From Bacteroidales bacterium (GTDB taxonomy: Bacteria; Bacteroidota; Bacteroidia; Bacteroidales; Lentimicrobiaceae), in the NCBI GenBank assembly GCA_016709025.1, contig JADJEQ010000043.1, positions 1-64,000 of the forward strand: DNA of 64,000 nt. The letters run 5' to 3'. A program made the translations under genes and the position numbers. The notes beneath the pieces are model-generated. The model saw only the letters and a list, made by a program, of their open reading frames with translations. It was not told where the DNA came from and ran no database searches. Position 1 is the stretch's first letter; each line of letters starts with the position of its first letter. Shown here in pieces: positions 29,440 through 37,726 of this stretch.

Positions 29440-29977
29440 AGCTCTAAAGCCAGTAATATCGTAATTCATTCATCATTCAATTGGCAAAAGGCAGTAGACA
29501 GTTGGCACAAAGTTCAAGAGTTTCGTTAGATTCAGACAGTACAGGTTAAGGGTTCAAGAGTTCAAATGTTCAAGGGTTCAAAAGTTCAAGGGTTCAAAAG
29601 AAGTTGGCAATAGGCAGTTGGTAAAGAAAAAGTAATTCTCGTCATTCTTCATTCTCGCCTGTCACCCTGAGCGGAGTCGAAGGGCGTCATTCGTCATTCA
29701 GTTGGCAACAAGCTGACAGTTGGCAAAACAACAAAGTTCAAAGTTTCAGGGTTATAGAATTTCAGAATTTCATTAATTTCAGGATGACATTGAATTTCAG
29801 CCAAAGTTCAAAAGTCAGGGTTAAAAGTTAGTGTGTTCAAAGTTCGTCAAGAAGATGGCAATAAGTTGCAAAAGTAATTATTCCTCATCATTCGTCATTC
29901 GTCATTCGTCATTCGTCATTCGCCTGTCACCCTGAACGGCCTCAAAGAGTCAACCTTAATCAGAATTACGGAGTAAC
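29440..29977. repeat. Short-word repeat mosaic between hydG and the MBL gene
   Basis: No gene is seen. Words include GTTCAAG/GGTTCAAAA (29505-29605), GGCAGTTGGCA variants (29478-29725), CATTCGT in tandem (29885-29925) and two copies of a longer phrase. The longer phrase is TCGCCTGTCACCCTGA followed by GCGGAGTCGAAGGG or ACGGCCTCAAAG (about 29653-29684 and 29927-29950). CCCTGAGCGGAGTCGAAGGG is a dispersed REP-like phrase. The region lies 3' of the long hydrogenase operon and 5' of hydG. Confidence 0.7.
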
Positions 29978-30754
29978 TCAGACATCCACAATCAGGTTGT
30001 CATGCAGCAGGTTGCGCAGCTTCTTTTCAACCTCCTCGTGTAGCCCCAGAAAATGGCTTATGTGTGTCAGGTAAGCCCTTTCAGGCTTCAATTCTTCGAT
30101 GAGGTCAAGTGCTTCCCCGAGCGAAAGGTGGGAGATGTGCTTCGAATTTCTCAATGCGTTCAGCACCAAAACCTTCGAACCGGTGATTTTTGGCTTTTCG
30201 CTCTCCGGAATAAGGCTGGCATCGGTAATATAGGTCAGATCACCGATCCTGTATCCAAAAACCGGAAGCTTATTGTGCATCACCTGAACCGGCTGAATGG
30301 TGGTTTCCCCGATGGTAAACGGAGTGTTGGTGATCTCGTGAATGGTAAGCTGAGGGGCTCCGAAGTATCTGCTTTCAGAAAAAATATAAGGGAATTCAGT
30401 CTGTATGGCTTCCATTACATTCTTTGATCCATAAATAGGGATATTCTTGTTCAGTATATAGTTAAAAGCCCTGATATCATCCAGCCCGGCAATGTGATCG
30501 CGGTGTTCATGGGTGAAAATTACGGCATCGATGTCTTCAACATTTTGTTTTAGCATCTGAAAACGGAAATCCGGTCCACAGTCAATCACAATGCTTTGAT
30601 TATCAACCCTTACTATGGCAGAAGTTCTGAATCGCTTGTCGCGGGCATCCGGCGATTTGCAAACAGGGCAGTTACAGGCTATTACAGGTACCCCTATTGA
30701 GGTTCCGGTTCCCAGAAAAGTGATTTGAATCGGTGATTTACCGGTATTTTGCAT
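29978..30754 (-). CDS. MBL-fold metallo-hydrolase (PhnP-like)
   Basis: This is a 258-residue metallo-beta-lactamase-fold hydrolase with an extra N-terminal cysteine cluster (CNCPVCKSPDARDKRFRTSA) seen in PhnP-like phosphodiesterases. The metal-binding motif is FTHEHRDHIAGLDDIR (about 84-99), with further ligands in VQVMHNKLPVFGYRIGDL, ITDAS and the final LTHISHFLGLHEE. By family it should hydrolyse a phosphodiester or similar substrate; the natural substrate is not known. It lies 12 bases after ribF and is the last gene of the long hydrogenase transcription unit. A direct link to hydrogen metabolism is not evident. Confidence 0.82.
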   Translation of the reverse strand: MQNTGKSPIQITFLGTGTSIGVPVIACNCPVCKSPDARDKRFRTSAIVRVDNQSIVIDCGPDFRFQMLKQNVEDIDAVIFTHEHRDHIAGLDDIRAFNYILNKNIPIYGSKNVMEAIQTEFPYIFSESRYFGAPQLTIHEITNTPFTIGETTIQPVQVMHNKLPVFGYRIGDLTYITDASLIPESEKPKITGSKVLVLNALRNSKHISHLSLGEALDLIEELKPERAYLTHISHFLGLHEEVEKKLRNLLHDNLIVDV

Positions 30755-30766
30755 AAAATTTTAAAA

Positions 30767-31708
30767 TCAATAAATAAGTTCTTCAACTTCAGCGCGGTCT
30801 GACTTGAGTTGCCTTAGCATTTGTTCAGAATTCGAAAATTGCAGTTCATCCCTTATCCGCTTGGCAAAGAACACAATGGCCTGCTTCCCCGTCATTCCCT
30901 GAATTGACTCAAACAGGTGAATGTCGATGATCATCTCTTCAATCTTTCTTATTTCAACCGGAAGCGAGTTTTTAATATTTAGTATTCCTTTATAGAACTC
31001 TCCTTCAATCATAACATTCACTGCATAAACCCCGTCACAAGGTACCAGTTTGTTCTCTTCGTCAATCTGGATTCGTAAAGTCTGAAAGTTCAGTTCACGG
31101 CACGTTGCACTGCCTTCAAACAACTCACTCATAATGATGTAATGATGGTCGAGATAAGCATTGGCCCTTTGAATGCGGCCATCAAGCAGGGCTTTACGGA
31201 TAAGGGTTGAACTGACGGTTTCATTGTGAATGTCTTGTTCGGCGATTTCCTCAACTCCGAAACCGTAATATTGACCCAACTCATACAGGTAATCGAAGTT
31301 ACCCTCCCGGTTATGGCCGAAATGATGGTTGAATCCGATAACTACCTTCTTTGCACCTAACTTGCCTACCAAAATATTCCGGATAAAATCGATGGATGAG
31401 ATTTCGGAAAACTCTTTGGTAAAATTCAGTATGAACAGGTTATCGAGCCCGGTTTTTCTCAAAAGTTCTATCTTTTCACGCTGCGAATTGATCAGGAGCA
31501 GGGTTTTACCTGCCGTGTCAGGAAAGAGTACTTTCCGGGGATGTGGGTGAAAAGTGATAAGAACAGATTCACCATCAATTGATGAGGCAATTTCGTGTAG
31601 GCGGTTGAGTATGGTTTTATGGCCGATGTGCACTCCATCGAATGAACCGGTCGTAACCACCGGGTTCCTGATTTTTCCGATCTGATCAAGATTGTAGAAG
31701 ATTTTCAT
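30767..31708 (-). CDS. ribF: Bifunctional riboflavin kinase/FAD synthetase
   Basis: RibF makes FMN from riboflavin and FAD from FMN. The product is 313 residues when started at 31708 (MKIFYNLDQIGKI), the usual N-terminus; upstream in-frame residues are not family-like. The N-terminal nucleotidyltransferase has GSFDGVHIGHKTIL and the IGFNHHFGHNREG loop (family: G-x-D-x-x-F-G-x-x-x-x-G, here with HH). The C-terminal flavokinase has an NxxT-equivalent region and the ending IDIHLFESIQGMTGKQAIVFF. It sits 22 bases after rex in the hydrogenase operon. HydB and the bifurcating reaction need FMN, which may explain the placement; that is inference. Confidence 0.92.
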   Translation of the reverse strand: MKIFYNLDQIGKIRNPVVTTGSFDGVHIGHKTILNRLHEIASSIDGESVLITFHPHPRKVLFPDTAGKTLLLINSQREKIELLRKTGLDNLFILNFTKEFSEISSIDFIRNILVGKLGAKKVVIGFNHHFGHNREGNFDYLYELGQYYGFGVEEIAEQDIHNETVSSTLIRKALLDGRIQRANAYLDHHYIIMSELFEGSATCRELNFQTLRIQIDEENKLVPCDGVYAVNVMIEGEFYKGILNIKNSLPVEIRKIEEMIIDIHLFESIQGMTGKQAIVFFAKRIRDELQFSNSEQMLRQLKSDRAEVEELIY

Positions 31709-31730
31709 GCTATTGCGGCAAAGTATTGGG

Positions 31731-32354
31731 TTAGCCTTTTTTTGCGAAATAAGCAATTTTCTCCAGCATGGTAATCATATCATACTCCTGCAAATAAACA
31801 TGAGCAGGTACATTCAGTGGTTTTGGCGAAAAGTTAAGAATTCCCCTGATACCTGTCATCACCAGGGTTTCGGCTACTTTTACAGCTTCTTCTCCCGGCA
31901 CGGATATAACAGCGATTGAAATTCCTTCCTTTTTGATGATCTCAGCCATCTGATCAATATGATAACATTGAACACCGGCATATATTTTATCTGTTTTCTC
32001 AGGATTGTTGTCAAAGGCCGCAACAATTGACAGTCTGGTTCTTTTGCCACTGAAATAACCCATGATAGAACGGCCAAGATTTCCGATCCCTATTACGGCT
32101 ACTTTCTGCCCATCGCGGGTATCAATGATTTTGCCGATGATTTCAATCAATTCTTTCACATCATAACCCTGCCTGAGGGTACCTGTGTATCCGATCAGCA
32201 TTAAATCACGCCTTACCTGCACTGCTGTAATGTGCAATAGGTTTGCGATCTCGTGTGAAAAAATGTGCTGTTTACCACCGGAAAGGTAATTTAACAGGGC
32301 CCTGCGATATTGGCTCAGTCTTTCTACAGTTTTGTCAGGTAACTTTTTATTCAT
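31731..32354 (-). CDS. rex: Redox-sensing transcriptional repressor Rex
   Basis: Rex is a dimeric repressor that leaves DNA when NADH rises. The 207-residue protein has an N-terminal winged helix (LSQYRRALLNYLSGGK, FSHEIANLLHITAVQVRRDL, GYTGTLRQGYDVKEL) and a Rossmann domain with VAVIGIGNLGRSIMGY. It then has FDNNPEK and the C-terminal swapped helix YDMITMLEKIAYFAKKG. It is encoded 18 bases after a receiver-kinase gene, inside the run that begins with hydC. Two Rex-like inverted repeats lie in the hydC upstream region at 40233-40265, suggesting autoregulation and control of the hydrogenase genes. Confidence 0.95.
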   Translation of the reverse strand: MNKKLPDKTVERLSQYRRALLNYLSGGKQHIFSHEIANLLHITAVQVRRDLMLIGYTGTLRQGYDVKELIEIIGKIIDTRDGQKVAVIGIGNLGRSIMGYFSGKRTRLSIVAAFDNNPEKTDKIYAGVQCYHIDQMAEIIKKEGISIAVISVPGEEAVKVAETLVMTGIRGILNFSPKPLNVPAHVYLQEYDMITMLEKIAYFAKKG

Positions 32355-32372
32355 TTCAGTTAATTTGGCGAT

Positions 32373-33497
32373 TTAATTATTAAGCGGTAACTTTATGATA
32401 AACGACGTGCCTTTGTCAGGTATGCTTTGGATTTCAATTTCACCCTTGTACATATCAACAATTTTCTTTAATATCGAGAGTCCAAGACCTGAACCGGCAA
32501 TATTCCTGGTTTTTTGATTTTTAATTCTTACAAAGTCCTGGAAAAGCTTCCCTTTTTCTTCATCAGTCATTCCTATACCGGAGTCAGAAACCTGAAGCAC
32601 GACTTCATCCTTTTTAGATTCAATAAATACATCAACCCGTCCACCGTTCTTGTTGTATTTAACAGCATTTGATATCAGGTTGTTGAAAATAATCTCAATT
32701 TCATTGGGATCTGCTTCCATTGTTACATTTTCCTTTGTATTCAGGTAGATGTCAACATCCTTCTGTATGGCATAAGGCCGCATGGTATCAACAGATATCT
32801 GGGCTATCTTTGTAATATTGACCGCTTCCAGGTGCTGAACAGGTTTGCCTGATTCAATTTTGGTAAGGTCGAGCAGATCCATAATCAGGCTCCTCATGCC
32901 GTTTATTCTTTCAAGAGAGCGGTCAATCATTTCCTGGTAGGCAGTCATGTCTTCGCCGAACTGCCTGTCCTTCATCATTTTAATATAACCTTCAATCGCA
33001 TTGATCGGGGCTTTAAGTTCATGCGAAAGAACAGAAAGGAACTGGAACCTGATGAGTTTTCCTTCCTTGTTCATTTTTTGGGTCATCCTTTTCAGGAAGA
33101 GTTGCTTGGTGATGTTTTCCATCGATGAGCGGAGTTCCTGCGGGGTAAAAGGTTTCGGAATAAAGTCATAAGCTCCGTCCCGGGTTGCTTTTACGGCAAG
33201 CTCAAGTGATGCATACGAAGTGATCATCACCACTACAATGTCGTATAATTTCTTTTTAACATACTCCAACACTTCAACACCCTGAATGCCGGGAAGTTTA
33301 TTGTCGAGCAGGATAATGTCAGGCATTTCCCGGTCAATAATTTCGATCCCCTCTTCACCTGTTGCGGCCTCAAGCACTACGAATTCAATATGCTCATCCA
33401 TAAATGGATAATCAACCTTGAAATTCTGCAGAATACGTTTTGTGCCCATGCGAATGCCAGGTTCATCATCAACTACCAATATCTTGTATTCGGCCAT
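32373..33497 (-). CDS. Receiver-histidine kinase hybrid (REC-HisKA-HATPase)
   Basis: The protein has 374 residues and no membrane segment. An N-terminal receiver domain (1-130) has Asp65 in IILLDNKLPG, the switch region MITSYAS and Lys in IPKPF. HisKA follows with His159 in LSVLSHELKAPINAIEG, then HATPase with N-box NLISNAVKYN, SDSGIGM and GSGLGLSI. The reversed order (receiver first) is typical of intermediate components that receive a phosphate and alter kinase output. It is 3 bases downstream of a single-domain receiver gene and near the sensory hydrogenase-kinase, so the three probably form one relay. No DNA-binding or enzymatic output domain is attached. Confidence 0.9.
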   Translation of the reverse strand: MAEYKILVVDDEPGIRMGTKRILQNFKVDYPFMDEHIEFVVLEAATGEEGIEIIDREMPDIILLDNKLPGIQGVEVLEYVKKKLYDIVVVMITSYASLELAVKATRDGAYDFIPKPFTPQELRSSMENITKQLFLKRMTQKMNKEGKLIRFQFLSVLSHELKAPINAIEGYIKMMKDRQFGEDMTAYQEMIDRSLERINGMRSLIMDLLDLTKIESGKPVQHLEAVNITKIAQISVDTMRPYAIQKDVDIYLNTKENVTMEADPNEIEIIFNNLISNAVKYNKNGGRVDVFIESKKDEVVLQVSDSGIGMTDEEKGKLFQDFVRIKNQKTRNIAGSGLGLSILKKIVDMYKGEIEIQSIPDKGTSFIIKLPLNN

Positions 33498-33500
33498 CTA

Positions 33501-33887
33501 TCAGATTTTAAGCAATTTATTGATTTCTTTCTGCAACTGGTCAGCCCTGATCCCTTTGTCGAGAAACAGGTCGGCCTTGATCCATTGTTTGTTTTCGTCG
33601 GAATTGATGTCAAAGGTCATCCCTGTTTCTGCTGTTACGGCTGTTGCTATGATAATCGGGACATCAGGGTATTTGCGCTTGATTTTGTATGCAAGTATAA
33701 ATCCGCTGTCTTCATTCTCCATCATCAGATCAAGGATGGCCAGATCGGGTTTCATGGTTTCAATGATCATTTCAGCTTCCTTCTGTCCTTCGGCTGTAAT
33801 GGTTTCAAAACCAAATTGTTCCACTTTAAGTCTCATCTGAAACAGATAATCCATATCATCATCAACAATCAGTACTGTCTTCTTCAT
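33501..33887 (-). CDS. Single-domain response regulator
   Basis: These 128 residues form a CheY-like receiver only: acidic pair in LIVDDDMDYL, phospho-acceptor Asp53 (LAILDLMM), Thr/Ala switch (IIIATAVTAETGM) and Lys (ADLFLDKGI, where the Lys is in LDKG). No output domain is present. It lies between the sensory hydrogenase-kinase (44 bases upstream) and the receiver-kinase (3 bases downstream), so it probably shuttles phosphate between them or acts by protein contact. An insertion between strands (DINSDENKQWIKAD) is longer than in CheY. Confidence 0.9.
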   Translation of the reverse strand: MKKTVLIVDDDMDYLFQMRLKVEQFGFETITAEGQKEAEMIIETMKPDLAILDLMMENEDSGFILAYKIKRKYPDVPIIIATAVTAETGMTFDINSDENKQWIKADLFLDKGIRADQLQKEINKLLKI

Positions 33888-33931
33888 TTTTGCAACTTTT
33901 TTGTCTTCTGCTTATTACTTAAATCGGTTTT

Positions 33932-35950
33932 TTATGTAGCCTGCCTTCGCGGAATTGTGATCGTGAATGTGGTACCCGACGGGCCTTTCAGTGGATCGGC
34001 ATTCGATTTTACGGTGATACTCCCTTTGTGCATTTTCACAATTCCGTAAATAATCGGCAATCCCAATCCGGTTCCCTTTCCAATGGTTTTGGTGGTAAAA
34101 AAAGGAGTAAACAATTTTCCCATGTTTTCTTTGGCTATCCCTGAGCCATTATCGATGATGTAAACTGTTATTTCTTCAGCATCATCAATAGCCTTTATCA
34201 AAATATTTCCGCCATTTTCAGGCATTGCCTCCACTGCATTTTTCAGCAGGTTGGTAAATACCTGGGCCATCTGGTCGTAATCGAGACTGGCTTCCGGATT
34301 GTTCACGTGATTTTCGAGCGAAATCTTAACATTGGCGGGTGAAATTACCGAGCTGATCGAATGTTCCATCAGGTTGATGAAGTTGATATCAGAGAAATTC
34401 ACCTGGTTCTTTCGGGCAAAGTTTAAAAGTCCGCCCACTATTTTTTTACAACGTTCAGCCTGCTCAACAATCAACTCAAGATCCTGGCGAATGGGGTCTT
34501 CTGCAGTGGTTTCATCTTTCAGGATATTGCTGTACATGGTAATGACGCCCAGGGGATTGTTCAGTTCGTGGGCAATACCGGCCGAAAGCTGTCCAAGTCC
34601 GGCGAGTTTCTCCGATTGTTTTAATGCTTCCTGGGTATTGGCCAGTTTCTCGTTCGAGATGTTTAACTCCCTGACGTAGTTGTGAAGCTTTTCAATGGCA
34701 TAGGGAAGGCACATTTCATGTTCTGCCAGTCCCCTGATTATGGCGATTGCATGGTCCTGACATGAGTCGTAACCACAGGCCCCGCAGTCAAGATGGTCTT
34801 TCGGTTCAAATTTCCCCATCTTTTGCAGCACTTTGGTGATCTCTTCATCGGCCGGACGGGCTACCCTGATGTCACGGTTTCTGAATTCACGGAAGAGGTC
34901 CAGGCTGCTGAACTCCTCCATATCTTTTTGCCACTGGTCGTGATCCAGATTTTCAAGTTTGTTGATCACATAATCGCTGACACTGGCTTGTTTCCGGTAA
35001 CGCCTGCTGCTGGATGAAAAGAATGGATAGGGCGACATGCCGGGCCCCATAATACAACCTTCACAGCAAAGCAGTTCGAGATGCTCCTGTGCTATCTGAC
35101 CACTTTCAAATTCTTTGATGGCTTCCTGAAAATCTATCCGCCCCTCCGCAACAATTACATTCCGTTCAAAAATATCCTCCTTAACTCCTACGGTATTCAG
35201 TAAACCTCTGCTCACCGGGAATATGGCGCCTTTACCGCCCAGTGGCGGATCAAATTCTGTTGGAACCACATCTGCAGGTTTCAGACCCGTCAGGGCAATC
35301 ATTTCCCTCAATTCGCGAAACGTAAGAGCTGCGTCAATCAGAACAGATTCGTCTTTCTTGGCGATGCAGGGCCCAATGAAAACAATCCGGAGGTCTTTCC
35401 CATACCGGCTGCGCATCGCTCTGCTCATGGCTACCATCGGTGATACAATATGCGCCAGTGAATCAACCAGGTCAGGGTGATAGTGCTCAATGTAACTTAC
35501 AATTGCCGGGCAGTCAGACGATATTACCGGAGGGTAATTCCCGGCTCCCATTAGCTTTTTGTATTCTTCCGCTACCAGGTCCGCACCAAAAGCTACCTCC
35601 GAAACATAATCAAAGCCCAGCTTCCTGATCAGGGAAACAAGTAAGCGATGGTTTTTAATTTCGGAGAACTCAGCCGGAAAACTTGGGGCAACAATGGCTG
35701 CAACCCTGAAATCACCTCGGGTAAGAATTTTCACTTCATCAATCTCCTTGCGGAAAACTTTGGCATTCTGGCTGCAGACTTTAACGCAATTGCCGCATCC
35801 TATACACCTTTCCGGAATAATATCTGCTTGTCCGTTGCTGATTTTGATGGCTTTGGCCGGGCACTCCCGCACACAGGTATAACATACCCTGCATCGCTCT
35901 TTAACGGTGCTGACAAGATGTTTTTTTATTCCGGGCTTTTCTGATTCCAT
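33932..35950 (-). CDS. Sensory [FeFe]-hydrogenase fused to histidine kinase (group C, kinase-linked type)
   Basis: This 672-residue protein has a clear order. A two-[4Fe-4S] ferredoxin (CRVCYTCVRECPAKAI, CIGCGNCVKVC; about 19-65) comes first, then an H-cluster domain (about 80-370), a [4Fe-4S] FeS domain (DCGACGYDSCQDHA, near 390), and a kinase with His461 (AGIAHELNNPLG) plus HATPase (NLLKNAVEA, DNGSGI, GTGLGLPI). H-cluster ligands are kept in degenerate motifs: SSDCPAI (Cys147), IGPCIAKKDE and CCEGCIMGPG. The residue before Cys147, the proton-relay Cys of catalytic enzymes, is Asp146, and the Met of MPC is Gly. These changes fit a slow sensor rather than a catalyst. It lies 27 bases after hydA and upstream of two receiver genes. 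Confidence 0.9.
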   Translation of the reverse strand: MESEKPGIKKHLVSTVKERCRVCYTCVRECPAKAIKISNGQADIIPERCIGCGNCVKVCSQNAKVFRKEIDEVKILTRGDFRVAAIVAPSFPAEFSEIKNHRLLVSLIRKLGFDYVSEVAFGADLVAEEYKKLMGAGNYPPVISSDCPAIVSYIEHYHPDLVDSLAHIVSPMVAMSRAMRSRYGKDLRIVFIGPCIAKKDESVLIDAALTFRELREMIALTGLKPADVVPTEFDPPLGGKGAIFPVSRGLLNTVGVKEDIFERNVIVAEGRIDFQEAIKEFESGQIAQEHLELLCCEGCIMGPGMSPYPFFSSSSRRYRKQASVSDYVINKLENLDHDQWQKDMEEFSSLDLFREFRNRDIRVARPADEEITKVLQKMGKFEPKDHLDCGACGYDSCQDHAIAIIRGLAEHEMCLPYAIEKLHNYVRELNISNEKLANTQEALKQSEKLAGLGQLSAGIAHELNNPLGVITMYSNILKDETTAEDPIRQDLELIVEQAERCKKIVGGLLNFARKNQVNFSDINFINLMEHSISSVISPANVKISLENHVNNPEASLDYDQMAQVFTNLLKNAVEAMPENGGNILIKAIDDAEEITVYIIDNGSGIAKENMGKLFTPFFTTKTIGKGTGLGLPIIYGIVKMHKGSITVKSNADPLKGPSGTTFTITIPRRQAT

Positions 35951-35977
35951 GCTTCAATACAGTGAGATGGTTTTCCT

Positions 35978-37702
35978 TTAAAGGGGCACTTCACGTTTTT
36001 TATAAGTAGTATGAAGTAATTCAATTGATTTTTGTCCCATAGGTTCTCCCAGGAAATCGCGGTATATTTCAACGATTGCCGGGTTTTTATAGGCGAATCT
36101 GATTGGATCCTTTTCATCAATTTCATATACAGTCTTGACCCTGGCTTTAACCACACCTGAATCACTTCCGATGGGTTGGCCACCTCCGTTGATACAACCG
36201 CCGGGGCATGCCATCACTTCTATAAAGTGAAGATCGTTGCGTCCTGCCTTAATCTCGCTGATCAGTTTTGAAGCCTGCCTGACCGAATTAACGGCTGCAA
36301 ACCCAAGCTTGAAATCGCCGATCTTAAGTTTATATTCTTTGTATTCACGGGCATTCCGCAATTCGGCAATTTTTAGCTGGCTCAGATCTTTACCGGTTAT
36401 CCTGAAATGGAGCGACCGTATCAATGCTTCGGTAACTCCGCCCGAAACACTCAAAAGCCTTCCGGATGAACTTCGTACATGAAAAGGATTATCTGCCAGT
36501 TCCGAATCCATTTGTTGTATGTCAATGCCATTTAACCTGATAAACTGGGCTAATTCACGGGTAGTTAATACTGCATCCACATCCGAAATTCCCTTATGGG
36601 TCATTTGCTCGCGTTGGGCTTCAAACTTCTTGGCAGTACAGGGCATTGCAGAAACCGTATACAGGTTGTCAGGATTTATATGAAACAACCCGGTGTAATA
36701 GCTACTGATCACCGCTCCAAGCATTTGCTGGGGTGATTTGCATGCCGATAGATGGGGCAGCATATCCGGGTGCCATTGTTCCATGTATTTTACCCAGGCA
36801 GGACAATCGCTGCTGAAAACAGGTACCTGCTGCCCGGTTTTTAAACGATGCTCCACTTCCGCCGCCAACTCAGTAATGTAGAGGTCGGCCCCGAATGAAG
36901 TATCAAATACTTTATCAAACCCGGTTCTCCTCAATGCTGCATTCAATATCCCGTTCATGTCTTTTCCGGCTTTCAGACCGAATTCTTCACCTACAGTTAC
37001 CGATACTGTCGGAGAGTACTGCAGCACCACGTGAATATCAGGATTGTGCAAAGCATTTTGCAGGTCCGATGAATGTTTCTTTTCGTGGAGTGCACCGGTA
37101 GGACATGCCATAATGCATTGTCCACAGGTGATACAACTTGAAAGGTTTATCTGCTTGTTGAAAGGTGGGCCGATAATGGTGGTATTCCCCCTGCCTATAA
37201 ATCCCAGGGTAACGGCACCTACTATTTCATCGCAGGTTCTTACACATCTGCCGCAGAGAATGCATTTGGCCGGATCCCTGACAATGCTTGAGCCTGACGG
37301 GTCGGTTTTATACTTGTTTTTTTTACCGGGAAACCTGCGCTCTCTGACATTCAAATCTTCAGCAAATTTCTGAAGCTCGCAATTGCCGTTCCTTTCACAA
37401 TACAAACAGTCGTCGGGATGGTTGCTCAACAGCAGCTCCACATTGGTTTTACGGGCATTTACCACACGGGGTGAATGGGTTTTAATTTTCATCCATTCCT
37501 CAACCGGATATGAACAGGCCGTAATAAGATTGTTTTTTCCTTCAACCTCAACAACGCACATCCTGCACGAACCGGTGGGATATAGCCCGGGCATGTGGCA
37601 CAGCGTAGGTACGCTTATACCGCTCCTCTCAAGGGCTTCTAGAATGGTTTCGCCTTTTCGGGCTGTTATGGTTTTATTGTTGACTTCAATCGGAAAGTTC
37701 AT
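35978..37702 (-). CDS. hydA: [FeFe]-hydrogenase catalytic subunit HydA (group A3-like), Asp at proton-relay position
   Basis: HydA, at 574 residues, reduces protons or oxidises H2. Order: [2Fe-2S] domain (GSCRMCVVEVEG region), His-ligated [4Fe-4S] (NHPDDCLYCERNGNCELQ), two [4Fe-4S] (CILCGRCVRTCDE, CITCGQCIMACPTGA), the H-cluster domain and the small-subunit-like tail (YKNPAIVEIYRDFLGEP). L2 is canonical (AMPCTAKKFE) and so is L3 (EVMACPGGCINGGGQP). L1 reads SSDCPAWVKYMEQWHP: Cys300 is the cluster ligand, but residue 299, which is the conserved proton-relay Cys in TSCCPAW of typical enzymes, is Asp (codon GAT at 36808-36806). With hydB and hydC directly upstream it forms the NAD-linked trimer, probably electron-bifurcating. 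Confidence 0.95.
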   Translation of the reverse strand: MNFPIEVNNKTITARKGETILEALERSGISVPTLCHMPGLYPTGSCRMCVVEVEGKNNLITACSYPVEEWMKIKTHSPRVVNARKTNVELLLSNHPDDCLYCERNGNCELQKFAEDLNVRERRFPGKKNKYKTDPSGSSIVRDPAKCILCGRCVRTCDEIVGAVTLGFIGRGNTTIIGPPFNKQINLSSCITCGQCIMACPTGALHEKKHSSDLQNALHNPDIHVVLQYSPTVSVTVGEEFGLKAGKDMNGILNAALRRTGFDKVFDTSFGADLYITELAAEVEHRLKTGQQVPVFSSDCPAWVKYMEQWHPDMLPHLSACKSPQQMLGAVISSYYTGLFHINPDNLYTVSAMPCTAKKFEAQREQMTHKGISDVDAVLTTRELAQFIRLNGIDIQQMDSELADNPFHVRSSSGRLLSVSGGVTEALIRSLHFRITGKDLSQLKIAELRNAREYKEYKLKIGDFKLGFAAVNSVRQASKLISEIKAGRNDLHFIEVMACPGGCINGGGQPIGSDSGVVKARVKTVYEIDEKDPIRFAYKNPAIVEIYRDFLGEPMGQKSIELLHTTYKKREVPL

Positions 37703-37726
37703 GTTCTGCTTTTTTTTGACTTTTGA

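Noticed and set aside
29440..29977. CRISPR array
   Set aside because: Repeats are 7-12 bases and mostly contiguous with no spacers of constant length, and there are no cas genes.
33390..34049. 219-codon plus-strand frame opposite the receiver genes
   Set aside because: Antisense to three well-supported genes; Phe/Cys-rich composition expected of a shadow frame.
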